DNA of 64,000 bases from Vagococcus acidifermentans (GCF_003987655.1 NZ_NGKC01000009.1:62001-126000); one strand, 5' to 3'; shown: positions 1 to 10,387, counted from the first letter of the stretch. Made by a program: numbers and translations. Notes: generated by a model not told the origin, from the sequence alone.

Positions 1-10
1 TTTTAATAAT

Positions 11-799
11 ATGTGTTTTATGAAAGAGGCGTTCATTCCGGTGATAATCAACAAAAAAACAACACTGGCTATCTTTACCGGCTGCCTGCTGTTTTTACCA
101 TTGGAAGCTTTTTTTATGGCCAGCCGGCCGGCCGAGGATACAGAACAGACGGTCGCCGCTAGCAAAATGACCACTGAAAAAATCATCAAAGACAGCGTCC
201 AGCTGGATGTCCCGCTGTTGGACCAAATGTCCGAGCCGCCACTGTACAACGGCTGTGAAGTCACTAGTTTAGCCATGCTGCTGAACTACTGCGGTCTGCC
301 GGTCACTAAAAACGAGTTGGCAGAAGCCATTCCCAAACAGCCGCTTTATGATACAGAGGGCTTATACGGCAATCCCCACGTGGGATTTGTCGGCGATATC
401 ACCGGTGTACAGCCGGGCTATTTCGTGTACGCCGAACCCGTATTCGAATTGGCACAAACTTATGAAACCGACCAGCTGGAATTTGTCAACCTGACTGGCG
501 AAAATTTTTCCGAACTCGCCTATTACCTCAGCAGCGGCTCGCCGATCTGGGTCATCATCACAGTCACTTATCAGGTAACCAACGACATGACTCTCTGGGA
601 AACAGCCGACGGTGACGTGGCAGTCTCGATGAACGAGCATTCAGCCGTCATAACCGGATATGATGACAGCTTTGTTTATTTAAACGACCCGTACGGTCAA
701 GAGGTCAAAGCGGACAAAGATGATTTTATTGCCTCGTGGAAACAATTCGGCAGTCAGGCGATTGCGGTCAATCAAACAAACAAGTCGCAAGAAAAATAA
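11..799 (+). CDS. Membrane-anchored C39-like cysteine peptidase domain protein
   Basis: The protein has 262 residues. One hydrophobic segment lies at about residues 17-37 and works as a signal anchor, so the rest should be extracellular. The following domain matches the Peptidase_C39_2 pattern: Cys82 in NGCEVTS, His210 in NEHSAVITGY and Asp226 in LNDPYG form a plausible papain-like triad. Proteins of this type are common and poorly characterised in Lactobacillales; the substrate is unknown and I infer none. The start is uncertain because it lies 10 bases from the window edge, no ribosome binding site is visible, and a second ATG occurs at 20. It ends inside a bidirectional terminator shared with the acyltransferase gene that converges on it. 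Confidence 0.75.
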   Translation: MCFMKEAFIPVIINKKTTLAIFTGCLLFLPLEAFFMASRPAEDTEQTVAASKMTTEKIIKDSVQLDVPLLDQMSEPPLYNGCEVTSLAMLLNYCGLPVTKNELAEAIPKQPLYDTEGLYGNPHVGFVGDITGVQPGYFVYAEPVFELAQTYETDQLEFVNLTGENFSELAYYLSSGSPIWVIITVTYQVTNDMTLWETADGDVAVSMNEHSAVITGYDDSFVYLNDPYGQEVKADKDDFIASWKQFGSQAIAVNQTNKSQEK

Positions 800-827
800 C
801 CCGACCACGCCGGTCAGGTTATTTTTT
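792..827. terminator. Bidirectional terminator between the C39-like gene and plsC-like gene
   Basis: The arms AAAAATAACC and GGTTATTTTT enclose an inner GACC/GGTC stem. A-tract on one side and T-tract on the other make it work in both directions. The stop codons of both convergent genes lie in or beside it. Confidence 0.75.
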
Positions 828-1445
828 CTTTTTCACTTCATATTTAAAATTCGGGTCAATCATCTTATCCAGCTCATCAAACGCGGCCTGCATCCGCCGT
901 TCGACTTCATTGATACCGTCTTTATCCATCTTAGCAATGTCCGTGATGCTGATTGGTTTACCGTAGCGGACTGTGACACGTTTTTTCGTCCATAACGCTT
1001 TGAAAGACAGCGGCCCCTGATATACAGCCGGAACGATATCGACCTTGGCCATTTTACTGATCAGCGCAGCTCCGCCTTTTAATTCTTCCGAATGACGGCT
1101 CCCGCTTGGAAAAATCATGACGCTCAGGTCAGTATTTTTAAGTGCTTTGACAGGTGTCTTGATTGCACTGGGGCCCGGTTTTTCCCGGTCAACCGGAAAA
1201 GCATTGCATTTTCTTAAAATAAAAGACAGCACCGGGTTTTTAAACAACTCTTTTTTCGCCATAAAGGAAAACCGTTTCGGGTAAGCACCCAGCGCAAAGT
1301 ACAGCGGTTCGTACCATGTCCGGTGCGGGCCGACCAAGACGTAATTGCGGTCTTGCGGCAAGTTTTCTTTGCCTTCATACCGGGCATTTGTATTGATGAT
1401 AAACAACAGGAATCTAATCAGTCCTGCGATAAACGAATAAAACAT
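819..1445 (-). CDS. 1-acyl-sn-glycerol-3-phosphate acyltransferase family protein (PlsC-like)
   Basis: The protein has 208 residues, with a hydrophobic N-terminus (about residues 5-18) typical of membrane-associated PlsC-type acyltransferases. These transfer an acyl chain from acyl-ACP or acyl-phosphate to lysophosphatidic acid in phospholipid synthesis. The acceptor-binding block is present as FPSGSRH (residues 112-118). The catalytic block reads HRTWYE (residues 41-46): the normal HX4D is HX4E here, an unusual but conservative change. The start has a good ribosome binding site (AGGTGGAG). It is a single gene, divergent from trmN6. The family is clear; the exact substrate is not. Confidence 0.8.
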   Translation of the reverse strand: MFYSFIAGLIRFLLFIINTNARYEGKENLPQDRNYVLVGPHRTWYEPLYFALGAYPKRFSFMAKKELFKNPVLSFILRKCNAFPVDREKPGPSAIKTPVKALKNTDLSVMIFPSGSRHSEELKGGAALISKMAKVDIVPAVYQGPLSFKALWTKKRVTVRYGKPISITDIAKMDKDGINEVERRMQAAFDELDKMIDPNFKYEVKKKK

Positions 1446-1577
1446 ATCACTCCACCTTCACCTTTTTCATCTTCCATTAGTATGCCTAAAATGTAAAAAA
1501 CATGCAAGTATTTCTGACTTTTTATAAACGTGATATAATGAGACGGTATCTCAGATAATAAACGAAGGAAGTTAATC

Positions 1578-2321
1578 ATGAAACACTTGTTGAAAACCGG
1601 CGAGCGCATCGACCAGCTTTATGCCAGCGATATCCAAATCATCCAGAGCAAAGATGTCTTTTCATTCTCTTTGGACGCTGTCCTGCTGGCGGATTTTGCG
1701 CGAGTGCCCAGGCGCGGACGTGTCGTTGATTTATGTGCAGGCAATGGCGCGGTCGGCCTTTTTGTGAGTAAAAAAACCGAAGCTGAAATCATCGGCATTG
1801 AACTGCAGGAAAAGCTGGCGGACATGGCTCAACGGAGCGTCCAATTGAATCATCTTGAACACCAAGTCGTCATGCACAATCTGGATGTAGCAGAGACGTT
1901 TTCGGTCGTGCCGCACGACTCGGCGGATATGGTCGTCTGCAATCCGCCTTATTTTAAACACTTGCCTGCAAACAAAACAAATCCGAATGACTATCTGGCT
2001 GTCGCCCGGCATGAAATCCACACGAATCTGGCAGACATTTTGACGATTTCAGCCGGTCTGCTGAAGATGAACGGCAAACTGGCAATGGTCCACCGTCCCG
2101 ACAGGTTTCTCGACATCCTTGATGAAATGAGGCGTGTCAACGTGATGCCTAAGCGCTGCCGCTTTGTCTATCCTAAGAAGGACAGGGAGGCAAACATTCT
2201 GCTGATTGAAGGCATCAAGCACGGCAAACAAGACGGCTTTAAGGTGCTGCCGCCGTTAGTAGTTTATGATGAGGACAATCAGTACTTGCCGGAAGTGAGG
2301 AAGATGCTTTATGGCAGCTGA
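1578..2321 (+). CDS. yabB: tRNA1(Val) adenine-N6-methyltransferase family protein (TrmN6/YabB)
   Basis: The protein has 247 residues and is a class I SAM-dependent methyltransferase. The SAM loop is DLCAGNGAVG at residues 51-60 and the N6-adenine catalytic motif NPPY at residues 122-125, which is diagnostic for N6-methylation of adenine. The family (TrmN6/YfiC in Enterobacteria, YabB in Bacillus) modifies A37 of tRNA-Val; that activity is known for the E. coli member and inferred here. A -10 box TATAAT lies at 1534-1539 and AAGGAAG precedes the ATG. The 3' end overlaps the next gene by 11 bases, the same yabB-yazA arrangement seen in Bacillus. Confidence 0.88.
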   Translation: MKHLLKTGERIDQLYASDIQIIQSKDVFSFSLDAVLLADFARVPRRGRVVDLCAGNGAVGLFVSKKTEAEIIGIELQEKLADMAQRSVQLNHLEHQVVMHNLDVAETFSVVPHDSADMVVCNPPYFKHLPANKTNPNDYLAVARHEIHTNLADILTISAGLLKMNGKLAMVHRPDRFLDILDEMRRVNVMPKRCRFVYPKKDREANILLIEGIKHGKQDGFKVLPPLVVYDEDNQYLPEVRKMLYGS

Positions 2322-2652
2322 GACGTTTTACTTTTATGTTCTGCTTTGCAATGACGGGACTTTTTATGCCGGTTATACGACTGACCCGAAACGCCGGAAA
2401 GAAGAACACAATGCCGGCACCGGCGCCAAATACACCCGCGTGCCGTCAAGGCGACCGGTCACGATGATTCATCTGGAATCCTTTGCGACCAAAAGCGAAG
2501 CGATGAGTGCCGAGTACCGGTTCAAACAACTGTCGCGCAAACAAAAAGAAGCGTACCTAAAAAAAAACAAGGGAGTAAACACTCTCCCTTGTCAGCCTTT
2601 CACAACTCCCACTGTACGTAATCTTTTCAGCGGCCGCACCAAGTCTTGCTGA
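2311..2652 (+). CDS. yazA: GIY-YIG nuclease domain protein (YazA/UPF0213 family)
   Basis: The protein has 113 residues. The GIY-YIG core spans residues 6-90, with FYVLLCNDGTFYAGYT at the start in place of a literal GIY-YIG. The family is small and of unknown biological role; a nuclease function is assumed from the fold. It overlaps trmN6 by 11 bases, so translation is probably coupled. The last 25 or so residues are unusual: they are translated through the rtcB terminator hairpin, and the last 61 bases overlap the convergent rtcB coding sequence. The usual family length is near 85-100 residues, so the tail may be a non-conserved extension. Confidence 0.85.
   Translation: MAAETFYFYVLLCNDGTFYAGYTTDPKRRKEEHNAGTGAKYTRVPSRRPVTMIHLESFATKSEAMSAEYRFKQLSRKQKEAYLKKNKGVNTLPCQPFTTPTVRNLFSGRTKSC
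2561..2592 (-). terminator. rtcB terminator inside the yazA coding sequence
   Basis: Arms ACAAGGGAG (2567-2575) and CTCCCTTGT (2584-2592) form a 9-bp stem. On the minus strand it is followed by a run of T residues. It lies immediately after the rtcB stop codon and is read through as codons of yazA on the plus strand. Confidence 0.75.
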
Positions 2653-3827
2653 TGCGCCATGACTTCATCAATATCTTTATACGCAAAGCGGCTCTCCTCG
2701 GCTACATCAGCCATGCCGCGTTTGGCGAGGCTGACGTCACGCTGCTTCAAATCCTTCAGCACGTCTTTGACCGGGAACAGGGCTTTGGCTTGTGTCCGCG
2801 AATGAATTCTGCCGGCACCGTGGGAAGACGAATGGAAACTTTCAGGATTCCCCAGTCCCATCACCAGATAGCTGGACGAACCCATCGCCCCCGGTATGAT
2901 GCCGAGGTCGCCGGCGTCGGCTTTCGTCGCGCCTTTGCGGTGGACCCAAACTTTTTCCCCGTAGTGCTCTTCCAGTGCCGCATAATTGTGATGGCAAGTG
3001 ATGCTGTCCGAATAGGTCACTGAGCGGTGCAGATACGTTTCAATCATTTGACTGAAAACAGCCATCACCTTTTCCAGCATGCGGGCACGGTTTTCAGCTG
3101 CGTAATCAAGCGCCAGAGTCATCCAACGGATATAGGTCTTGCCTTCGGATGACTCGACCGGCAGAAACGACAGCTGGGAATTTTCCGGCAGCCGGCTGTA
3201 CCAGAGAGTGTTCAAATCGGCAGCGAGCCGGTTGAAGTGCTGGCAAATCCGGGCACCGAGATGACGGCTTCCGGAGTGCAGCATGATGCCGATGTTGCCG
3301 TCATCATCTGCCTGAAATTCGATAAAGTGATTGCCGCCCCCCAATGTGCCTACTTGATAATAGGCATTGTCCAGTATCTTGTCAGCATCCGGCAGACTGG
3401 TCACATCAATGTCATAGTCCGCCAGCCGGTCAAGCACAGCCGAGTGCTGTTTGCGCCGATACTTGCTGGTCCCCACCGGAATTTCTTCCAGAACGCGGGC
3501 CACTGTTTCATCCAAAAAATAGCCGTTGCCTGCTTTTAATAATTTGATGTCGTCATACGGAATGTCTGTTTGAATGTAGCTCATGCCGCAGCCGATATCC
3601 ATGCCGACCGCGTAGGGCACAATTACATCTCGGGCAGCGAGAACACCGCCGATGGGCATGCCGGCCCCGATATGTGTGTCCGGCATCAACACAAACCAGC
3701 GATACACAAACGGCAGGCTGGCCACTTGCTGCGCTTGCGCCAAGCAGCCTTCATCAAGCTGCGACAAATCATTCAGCCAGATTTTGATCGGCACACCGCC
3801 TTGCTGCTTGTTGTCATAAGTAAACAT
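2592..3827 (-). CDS. rtcB: RtcB-family RNA ligase
   Basis: The protein has 411 residues. RtcB ligases join 2',3'-cyclic phosphate or 3'-phosphate RNA ends to 5'-OH ends using GTP and Mn2+. The metal-binding cysteine is in VGMDIGCGMS (Cys80). GGGNHFIE (163-170), HSGSRHLG (184-191), TCHHNY (278-282) and SSSHGAGR (333-340, with the histidine that is probably guanylated) are all present, so the enzyme looks active. No rtcA or archease gene is adjacent. A TATAAT box lies about 40 bases upstream of the ATG, before GGAGG, so it probably has its own promoter within the tail of the ilv operon. Known roles are RNA repair and tRNA splicing; the role in this organism is unknown. Confidence 0.9.
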   Translation of the reverse strand: MFTYDNKQQGGVPIKIWLNDLSQLDEGCLAQAQQVASLPFVYRWFVLMPDTHIGAGMPIGGVLAARDVIVPYAVGMDIGCGMSYIQTDIPYDDIKLLKAGNGYFLDETVARVLEEIPVGTSKYRRKQHSAVLDRLADYDIDVTSLPDADKILDNAYYQVGTLGGGNHFIEFQADDDGNIGIMLHSGSRHLGARICQHFNRLAADLNTLWYSRLPENSQLSFLPVESSEGKTYIRWMTLALDYAAENRARMLEKVMAVFSQMIETYLHRSVTYSDSITCHHNYAALEEHYGEKVWVHRKGATKADAGDLGIIPGAMGSSSYLVMGLGNPESFHSSSHGAGRIHSRTQAKALFPVKDVLKDLKQRDVSLAKRGMADVAEESRFAYKDIDEVMAHQQDLVRPLKRLRTVGVVKG

Positions 3828-3888
3828 CTTTTTCCTCCATATAAGTTGTTACTTTCATTATAACAAACAACACAATCTATCAGCTAAT

Positions 3889-5148
3889 TTAAACCAGCAA
3901 GGTATACAGCGACTGATTCTGGCTCAAGTCAATATAGTTGGCATCAAACTCGGCCAAACGTTCCAGCAAAGACGGATAGTCCGCTTTGTCTGCCAGCAAG
4001 ATGCCGATGACGACCGGTCCGCTGCCGCGGTTGACTTTTTTCGTGTATTCAAATTTGGTGATATCGTCGCGCGGTCCAAGAATGTTGGTGACAAATTCTT
4101 TCAGAGCGCCGGCCCGCTGCGGAAAGTTCACGACAAAATAATGTTTCAGCCCTTCAAACATCAGCGAACGTTCTTCGATTTCCTGCATCCGGTTGATGTC
4201 GTTGTTGCCGCCGCTGATGACACAGACAACTGTTTTGCCTTTGATGGCCTCTTTGTACTGTTCCAGTGCGGCGACGCTCAACGCTCCGGCCGGCTCGACG
4301 ACAATCGCCTGTTTAGTATACAACTCCAGTATCACCGAGCACACTTGACCCTCATCTACCTGAACCAGTTCATCCACATGGGCTTTCACGTGAGCGAGGT
4401 TCAAGTCGCCGACTTCTTTTACAGCCGCCCCGTCAACAAATTTATCGACCTTGGCCAGCGGCGTCACGCAATCGTTGTCGAGCGACAACTTCATGGAAGC
4501 GGCGCCCGCCGGTTCCACCCCGACGATCAGCGTGTCGGGGCTTTCCTCTTTGGCGTAAGCCGCAATCCCGCTGATCAGCCCGCCGCCGCCGATTGCTGAA
4601 AATAAATAATCGGCTGAGCGGGCACTTTTATTCAGTTCATCAAACACTTCCACGGCCAGCGACCCTTGACCGGCAATGATATCCGCGTGGTTGAACGGCG
4701 CAATGAACGCCATGTTATTTTCGTCCGCATATTGTTTTGCCGCATCGGCTGACTCGTCAAAGGTGTCGCCCACGAGCTTGATAGTCACAGCTTCTCCGCC
4801 GAAGAAAGAGACTTGCGATACTTTCTGGTTAGGCGTCGTCGTCGGCATAAAAATCGTGGCCGGCACGTTCATTTCATTGCACGTATACGCGACTCCCTGG
4901 GCATGATTCCCTGCGCTGGCACAGACCACACCGTTTTTCAACTGCTCTTCCGACAGCTGTTTGATGGCATAATAAGCACCGCGGATTTTAAATGAGCGTA
5001 CTTTTTGCAAATCTTCCCGTTTCAAGTAAACATGGCAGCCGTATTTTTGTGACAGATAGCCGTCATACTGCAAGGGAGTCTGCGTCACGACCTGCTTCAA
5101 TGCAGCATAGGCGGCCAGCACATCCTTCTTTTTAACTAATTCCACCAT
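3889..5148 (-). CDS. ilvA: Threonine dehydratase, biosynthetic (IlvA)
   Basis: The protein has 419 residues. This PLP enzyme deaminates threonine to 2-oxobutanoate, the committed step to isoleucine. The PLP lysine is Lys54 in SFKIRGAYY, and the glycine-rich phosphate loop is GGGGLISG. The C-terminal 80 or so residues (from about [14 protein letters not shown]) form a single ACT-like regulatory domain, giving the short IlvA type of Bacillus and lactococci rather than the two-ACT enterobacterial form. It is the last gene of ilvDBNCA, 25 bases after ilvC, and should be feedback-inhibited by isoleucine (family knowledge). Confidence 0.93.
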   Translation of the reverse strand: MVELVKKKDVLAAYAALKQVVTQTPLQYDGYLSQKYGCHVYLKREDLQKVRSFKIRGAYYAIKQLSEEQLKNGVVCASAGNHAQGVAYTCNEMNVPATIFMPTTTPNQKVSQVSFFGGEAVTIKLVGDTFDESADAAKQYADENNMAFIAPFNHADIIAGQGSLAVEVFDELNKSARSADYLFSAIGGGGLISGIAAYAKEESPDTLIVGVEPAGAASMKLSLDNDCVTPLAKVDKFVDGAAVKEVGDLNLAHVKAHVDELVQVDEGQVCSVILELYTKQAIVVEPAGALSVAALEQYKEAIKGKTVVCVISGGNNDINRMQEIEERSLMFEGLKHYFVVNFPQRAGALKEFVTNILGPRDDITKFEYTKKVNRGSGPVVIGILLADKADYPSLLERLAEFDANYIDLSQNQSLYTLLV

Positions 5149-5173
5149 ACATTCACGCCCTTATCTGACTTTT

Positions 5174-6205
<1,032 letters not shown>

Positions 6206-6232
6206 TTATAATAACCACACTCAGTCTGTGCC

Positions 6233-6715
6233 TCAGCGGCTGCCGCGGACCAAACCAGTAACACCTGTCCGGGCAATTTCCTGAATGCCGTATGGTTTGA
6301 TGACATCCACGAACGCATCAATCTTTTCGCTGGTGCCTGTCACCTGAATCACGACTGAGCGGATACCCACATCAATCACATTGGCCCGAAACGGCTCAAT
6401 GACTGAAAAAATCTCCTGCCGCGAAGCTGCCGGCGCATTTACCCGTATCAGCGCCAACTCCCGCTCCAAATGTGAATCTTGCGTGATGTCAACCACCTTG
6501 ATGACATCAATCTGCTTGTTCAGCTGTTTCAAAATCTGTTCCGCTTCATAATCCGAATCCACGAGGACAACGATGGTAATCCGGGAAATACCGGGGGTTT
6601 CCGTTATCCCGACGGAAATACTTTCAATATTGAACTGGCGGCGTGTCAGCACACCGCTGACACGGTTCAGGACACCTGAGCTGTTGTTGACTTTTGCTGA
6701 AATAATCCGTCTCAT
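6233..6715 (-). CDS. ilvN: Acetolactate synthase small (regulatory) subunit
   Basis: The protein has 160 residues from the ATG at 6715. An N-terminal ACT domain (MRRIISAKVNNSSGVLNRVSG onward, about residues 1-75) binds valine and a C-terminal ALS_ss domain contacts the catalytic subunit. The frame is open further upstream, but that extension lies inside ilvB; the chosen ATG comes one base after the ilvB stop (TAG C ATG), which indicates translational coupling and equal dosage. It confers valine feedback control in characterised homologues. Confidence 0.93.
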   Translation of the reverse strand: MRRIISAKVNNSSGVLNRVSGVLTRRQFNIESISVGITETPGISRITIVVLVDSDYEAEQILKQLNKQIDVIKVVDITQDSHLERELALIRVNAPAASRQEIFSVIEPFRANVIDVGIRSVVIQVTGTSEKIDAFVDVIKPYGIQEIARTGVTGLVRGSR

Positions 6716-6716
6716 G

Positions 6717-8408
6717 CTAATCCACCCCCAACATCTGGTAATTCGGCTTGCCGGGCGGAACCATCGGCAGCACATGGTCTGTCGGCGACACTTCCACCTC
6801 AATCAGCACCGGACCCTGATGAGCAAACGCTTCTGCCAACTCGTCAGCCAGTGTCTCCGGATTAGTCAGACGGACGCCTTTAATCCGGTAGGCTTCTGCC
6901 ATCTTGACAAAATCCGGCTGGTCCTCAAAGACCGATTCCGAACGGCGTTCATCAAAGAAACTCTCCTGCCACTGTCTGACCATGCCGAGCGAGCGGTTAT
7001 TCAGCAGGACGATTTTCAAATCGATGCCGTACACATTGAGAATCGCCAGCTCCTGATTCGTCATCTGGAAACCGCCGTCGCCAACAAAGACGACGACTTC
7101 TTTGTCAGGTCTTCCCAGCTTGGCGCCGATACCAGCCGGTATTCCGTAACCCATCGTTCCCAGTCCGCCGCTTGTAATCAGCTGGTTTTGGTACTTGAAC
7201 GGATAAAACTGCGCCGTCCACATCTGATGCTGGCCCACGTCTGTAGCAACAATCGCTTCCCCGTCCGTCATTTTGCCGACCAGCTCGATGACTTGCTGGG
7301 CTTTGATTTCCGGCGACTGTTCCTTGCTGTACGTGAACGGGTGCCGCTGTTTTCTCTGTGTGTTCAGCTTCAGCCACTGCTCATGCGGCTCTTTTTGAAT
7401 ATCGACAGCCAGCATTTTGCGCAAGGCACGTCCGGCATCGCCGACAATCGGGATTTCCGTCTCGACGATTTTCCCGATTTCCGCCGGGTCGATGTCGATA
7501 TGGGCGATGACTGCATTGGTCGCAAACTCTGACGGCGAACATGCCAGCCGGTCATCGAAACGCGAGCCGACATTTATCAGCAGGTCGCATTCCGTCAACG
7601 CCATATTTGCCGCAAACGAGCCGTGCATGCCGCCCATTCCCAAAAACAGAGGATGCTCGTTGGCAATGCTTCCCAAGCCGAGCAAAGTCGTCAGCACCGG
7701 AATCTGATATTTTTCTGCAAAAGCCGCCAGCTGTTCCCCCGCCTGTGCGTGAAGAACGCCTGCCCCTGCCAGCAGCACCGGTTTTTCTGATTGTGCCAGC
7801 TGTTTCATCAGCTTGCTGATTTGATTGTCGTGCGGTTCATAATTGGGCTGATAGCTCGGCAGATGAACTGTCGACGACTTGACTTTATCGGCTGTCATAA
7901 TAGTGATATCTTTCGGAAGGTCTATCACGACCGGCCCTTTGCGCCCGGTATTGGCGATATGAAACGCCTCTTTGATGACCTTCGGCAAATCATTGACACA
8001 ACGCACCTGATAGTTGTACTTTGTAATCGGCATCGTCAATCCGACGACATCGGCCTCCTGAAACGCATCTTTGCCTATGCCCGGTGCTGCCACTTGACCG
8101 GTAAAGACAATCAGCGGCACTGAGTCGCTCATGGCATCCGCTATGCCGGTAATCGCATTCGTGGCACCCGGACCGCTCGTCACGAGAACGACTCCGGGTT
8201 TGCCGGTCGCTTTGGCGTATCCTTCCGCCGCATGCACTGCCCCTTGCTCATGGCGCGTCAGAATATGAGGGATACACTTGTCATACAACGCATCATAGAG
8301 AGGCAGGACTGCGCCGCCCGGATAACCGAAAATCATCTCCACTCCTTGCTGCTTCAAGGCATCGATGATGAGTCTGGTGCCTTGAGATTCTTCAATTGAG
8401 TTTGTCAT
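6717..8408 (-). CDS. ilvB: Acetolactate synthase large (catalytic) subunit
   Basis: The protein has 563 residues. This ThDP-dependent enzyme condenses two pyruvates, or pyruvate with 2-oxobutanoate. The catalytic glutamate is in TRHEQGAVHAAEGYA. The ThDP-binding motif runs from GDGGFQMTNQEL to LLNN. The central FAD-related domain and the ilvN partner gene identify the biosynthetic AHAS rather than catabolic AlsS. I chose the ATG at 8408 (MTNSIEES) because GAGGTG precedes it by 6 bases; an in-frame ATG at 8435 would overlap ilvD and lacks a site. Confidence 0.94.
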   Translation of the reverse strand: MTNSIEESQGTRLIIDALKQQGVEMIFGYPGGAVLPLYDALYDKCIPHILTRHEQGAVHAAEGYAKATGKPGVVLVTSGPGATNAITGIADAMSDSVPLIVFTGQVAAPGIGKDAFQEADVVGLTMPITKYNYQVRCVNDLPKVIKEAFHIANTGRKGPVVIDLPKDITIMTADKVKSSTVHLPSYQPNYEPHDNQISKLMKQLAQSEKPVLLAGAGVLHAQAGEQLAAFAEKYQIPVLTTLLGLGSIANEHPLFLGMGGMHGSFAANMALTECDLLINVGSRFDDRLACSPSEFATNAVIAHIDIDPAEIGKIVETEIPIVGDAGRALRKMLAVDIQKEPHEQWLKLNTQRKQRHPFTYSKEQSPEIKAQQVIELVGKMTDGEAIVATDVGQHQMWTAQFYPFKYQNQLITSGGLGTMGYGIPAGIGAKLGRPDKEVVVFVGDGGFQMTNQELAILNVYGIDLKIVLLNNRSLGMVRQWQESFFDERRSESVFEDQPDFVKMAEAYRIKGVRLTNPETLADELAEAFAHQGPVLIEVEVSPTDHVLPMVPPGKPNYQMLGVD

Positions 8409-8424
8409 GTTTTTCACCTCATTT

Positions 8425-10119
8425 TCATTCATCAAGCAGCTCTTCGGGAATCCGCATAATTCCTCCGGTATGAGCTGATGTCACCAGCGCCGTGTAACGT
8501 GCCAGATAACCAGTCTTAACTTTTGCCTTGAAAGCCGGCAGTTCCTTGCGGCGTGCAGCCAGCTCTTCATCACTCACCAACACATTCAATGTCCGTTTTT
8601 CCAAATCAATCACGATGTCATCGCCATCCTGAATCAAGGCGATAGGACCGCCCGCCGCCGCTTCCGGCGACATGTGCCCGACGGCGATACCCCGCGTCGC
8701 GCCGGAGAACCGTCCGTCTGTAATCAGCGCCACGTCCTTGCCTAATCCTCTGCCGACAATACTGGACGTTGGTGCCAGCATCTCCGGCATGCCCGGGCCG
8801 CCTTTTGGCCCTTCATACCTGATGACAACGACATGACCTTTGCCGACAGTGTGATCATCAATAGCCGCCACTGCTTCATCATGTGAATCAAAACAAATCG
8901 CCTGACCTTTAAAAACAGTAATCGACGGGTCCACGCCGCCTACTTTGATGACAGCTCCCTTCGGTGCAATGTTGCCGTAAAGAATCGACAAGCCGCCCAC
9001 CGGGCTATACGGTGTTTCTTTCGGATGAATGACCTCCGGGTTGAGAATACGGGCATCCGCCACGTTTTCCCGCAATGTTTTGCCTGTGACGGTAATCCTG
9101 TCCGGATGAATCGCATCACCCAAATCCACCAGTTCTTTAATAATGGCTGACACACCGCCGGCTTCATGCACATCATGCATCGAGTAAGCCGAAGATGGCG
9201 CGATTTTTGACAAGTACGGCACGCGCTTGGCTATCTCATTCACTTCATCCAAGTCATAGTCAATGCCAGCTTCGTTAGCGATAGCCAACGTATGCAGAAC
9301 TGTATTGGTCGAACCGCCCATCGCCATATCCAGTGCAAAGGCATCGTCAATCGCTTCTTTTGTGACGATATCCCGCGGCTTGATGTCCTTTTCAACCAAG
9401 TCCATCAGGTGGAAGGCCGCTTTTCTGACCAGCTCCCGCCGCTCGTCGGATACCGCCAGTGCCGTGCCGTTGCCCGGCAGAGCCAGCCCGAGCATTTCCA
9501 TCAAACAGTTCATGGAGTTGGCGGTGAACATGCCGGCACAGGACCCACACGTCGGACAGGCATTCTGTTCCATGAACAGAAAATCTTCTTTGCTCATGCT
9601 GCCTTCTTTAAACGCACCCACCGCTTCGAACATGGATGACAGAGTTGTCGCGCGTCCTTTCGGGTCGAGCCCGGCTTTCATCGGACCGCCTGAACAAAAG
9701 ACGCTCGGGACATTGGTCCGCACTGAGGCCATAATCATCCCCGGGGTGATTTTGTCACAGTTGGGAATGTAAAATACCCCGTCAAACCAATGAGCATTAA
9801 TGACCGTTTCCGCTGCATCGGCAATGATTTCCCGACTTGGCAGAGAGTAACGCATCCCGATGTGTCCCATGGCGATACCATCATCGACACCGATTGTGTT
9901 AAACTCGAAAGGAATCCCGCCGGCTTCCCTGATGGCTTCTTTGGCGATGTCTGCCAGCTCCCTCAGGTGAACGTGTCCCGGAACAATGTCGATATAGGAA
10001 TTACAGATGGCAATAAACGGCTTGTTCATGTCTTTGGCATTTTTCACCTGACCGGTCGCATACAGCAAACTTCTTGCCGGAGCAGCATCAATGCCTTTTT
10101 TAATTTTGTCGCTTCTCAT
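8425..10119 (-). CDS. ilvD: Dihydroxy-acid dehydratase
   Basis: The protein has 564 residues and dehydrates 2,3-dihydroxy acids to 2-oxo acids, the third common step of Val/Ile synthesis. The cysteines for the iron-sulfur cluster lie in [16 protein letters not shown] and [12 protein letters not shown], and the Mg2+/substrate region is [10 protein letters not shown] chose the ATG at 10119 (MRSDKIKKG), preceded by AGAGGCG. An upstream in-frame ATG at 10158 would place the first codons inside the attenuator hairpin. It is the first structural gene of the operon. Confidence 0.95.
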   Translation of the reverse strand: MRSDKIKKGIDAAPARSLLYATGQVKNAKDMNKPFIAICNSYIDIVPGHVHLRELADIAKEAIREAGGIPFEFNTIGVDDGIAMGHIGMRYSLPSREIIADAAETVINAHWFDGVFYIPNCDKITPGMIMASVRTNVPSVFCSGGPMKAGLDPKGRATTLSSMFEAVGAFKEGSMSKEDFLFMEQNACPTCGSCAGMFTANSMNCLMEMLGLALPGNGTALAVSDERRELVRKAAFHLMDLVEKDIKPRDIVTKEAIDDAFALDMAMGGSTNTVLHTLAIANEAGIDYDLDEVNEIAKRVPYLSKIAPSSAYSMHDVHEAGGVSAIIKELVDLGDAIHPDRITVTGKTLRENVADARILNPEVIHPKETPYSPVGGLSILYGNIAPKGAVIKVGGVDPSITVFKGQAICFDSHDEAVAAIDDHTVGKGHVVVIRYEGPKGGPGMPEMLAPTSSIVGRGLGKDVALITDGRFSGATRGIAVGHMSPEAAAGGPIALIQDGDDIVIDLEKRTLNVLVSDEELAARRKELPAFKAKVKTGYLARYTALVTSAHTGGIMRIPEELLDE

Positions 10120-10146
10120 ATCTACGCCTCTTTTCTGGTTCATGAA

Positions 10147-10190
10147 TGAAAAAAGCATTCCACTTTGATTCGCTCAAAATGGAATGCTTT
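10147..10190 (-). terminator. Attenuator terminator upstream of ilvD
   Basis: Arms AAAGCATTCCA (10152-10162) and TGGAATGCTTT (10180-10190) form an 11-bp perfect stem, followed on the minus strand by six T residues. It stands about 30 nt before the ilvD start. Confidence 0.88.
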
Positions 10191-10258
10191 ATAACAAGAA
10201 TCCCATTATCTTACGACAAACAGGACTCAAATATATGTACCAAAACCTTACATATACT

Positions 10259-10315
10259 CTAAGCCCTTGAATGCAATAAAATAATGACGACTAATTGATT
10301 CTTGTGAGTGTTCAT
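10259..10315 (-). CDS. ilv leader peptide
   Basis: The frame encodes the 18-residue peptide MNTHKNQLVVIILLHSRA, ending in TAG. The run Leu-Val-Val-Ile-Ile-Leu-Leu in the middle is what a branched-chain amino acid attenuator peptide should contain, and it lies directly ahead of ilvDBNCA. Its only expected function is to report ribosome progress. The ribosome binding site is weak (AAAGG about 11-14 bases upstream). Comparable leader peptides are known for the lactococcal leu-ilv operon and enterobacterial ilv operons. Confidence 0.83.
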   Translation of the reverse strand: MNTHKNQLVVIILLHSRA

Positions 10316-10387
10316 GATGGATGACCAACCTTTTTTTAGAATTTGATGAATTTTATTAAAATACTATGTGAATTAGTGTTGCTAACT

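Larger units (their letters stand above)
10120..10381 (-). promoter_or_regulatory. ilv operon 5' leader: translation-coupled attenuator
   Basis: Between the promoter and ilvD lies a leader of about 260 nt. It holds, in order, a short open frame rich in Leu/Val/Ile codons (10259-10315), a hairpin with ATATGTA/TACATAT arms, and a strong terminator (10147-10190). ACAAGAATC in the leader frame (10297-10305) is perfectly complementary to GATTCTTGT just before the terminator (10194-10202), a long-range pairing that a translating or stalled ribosome would disrupt. I infer that scarcity of charged Leu, Val or Ile tRNA favours readthrough. I see no T-box sequence here. Confidence 0.82.

Noticed and set aside
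10120-10158. Upstream ATG for ilvD
   Set aside because: It lies in the attenuator hairpin and T-run; the ATG at 10119 has the ribosome binding site.
10120-10381. T-box riboswitch ahead of ilvD
   Set aside because: No GGTGG-type T-box sequence is present; the leader peptide explains the structure better.
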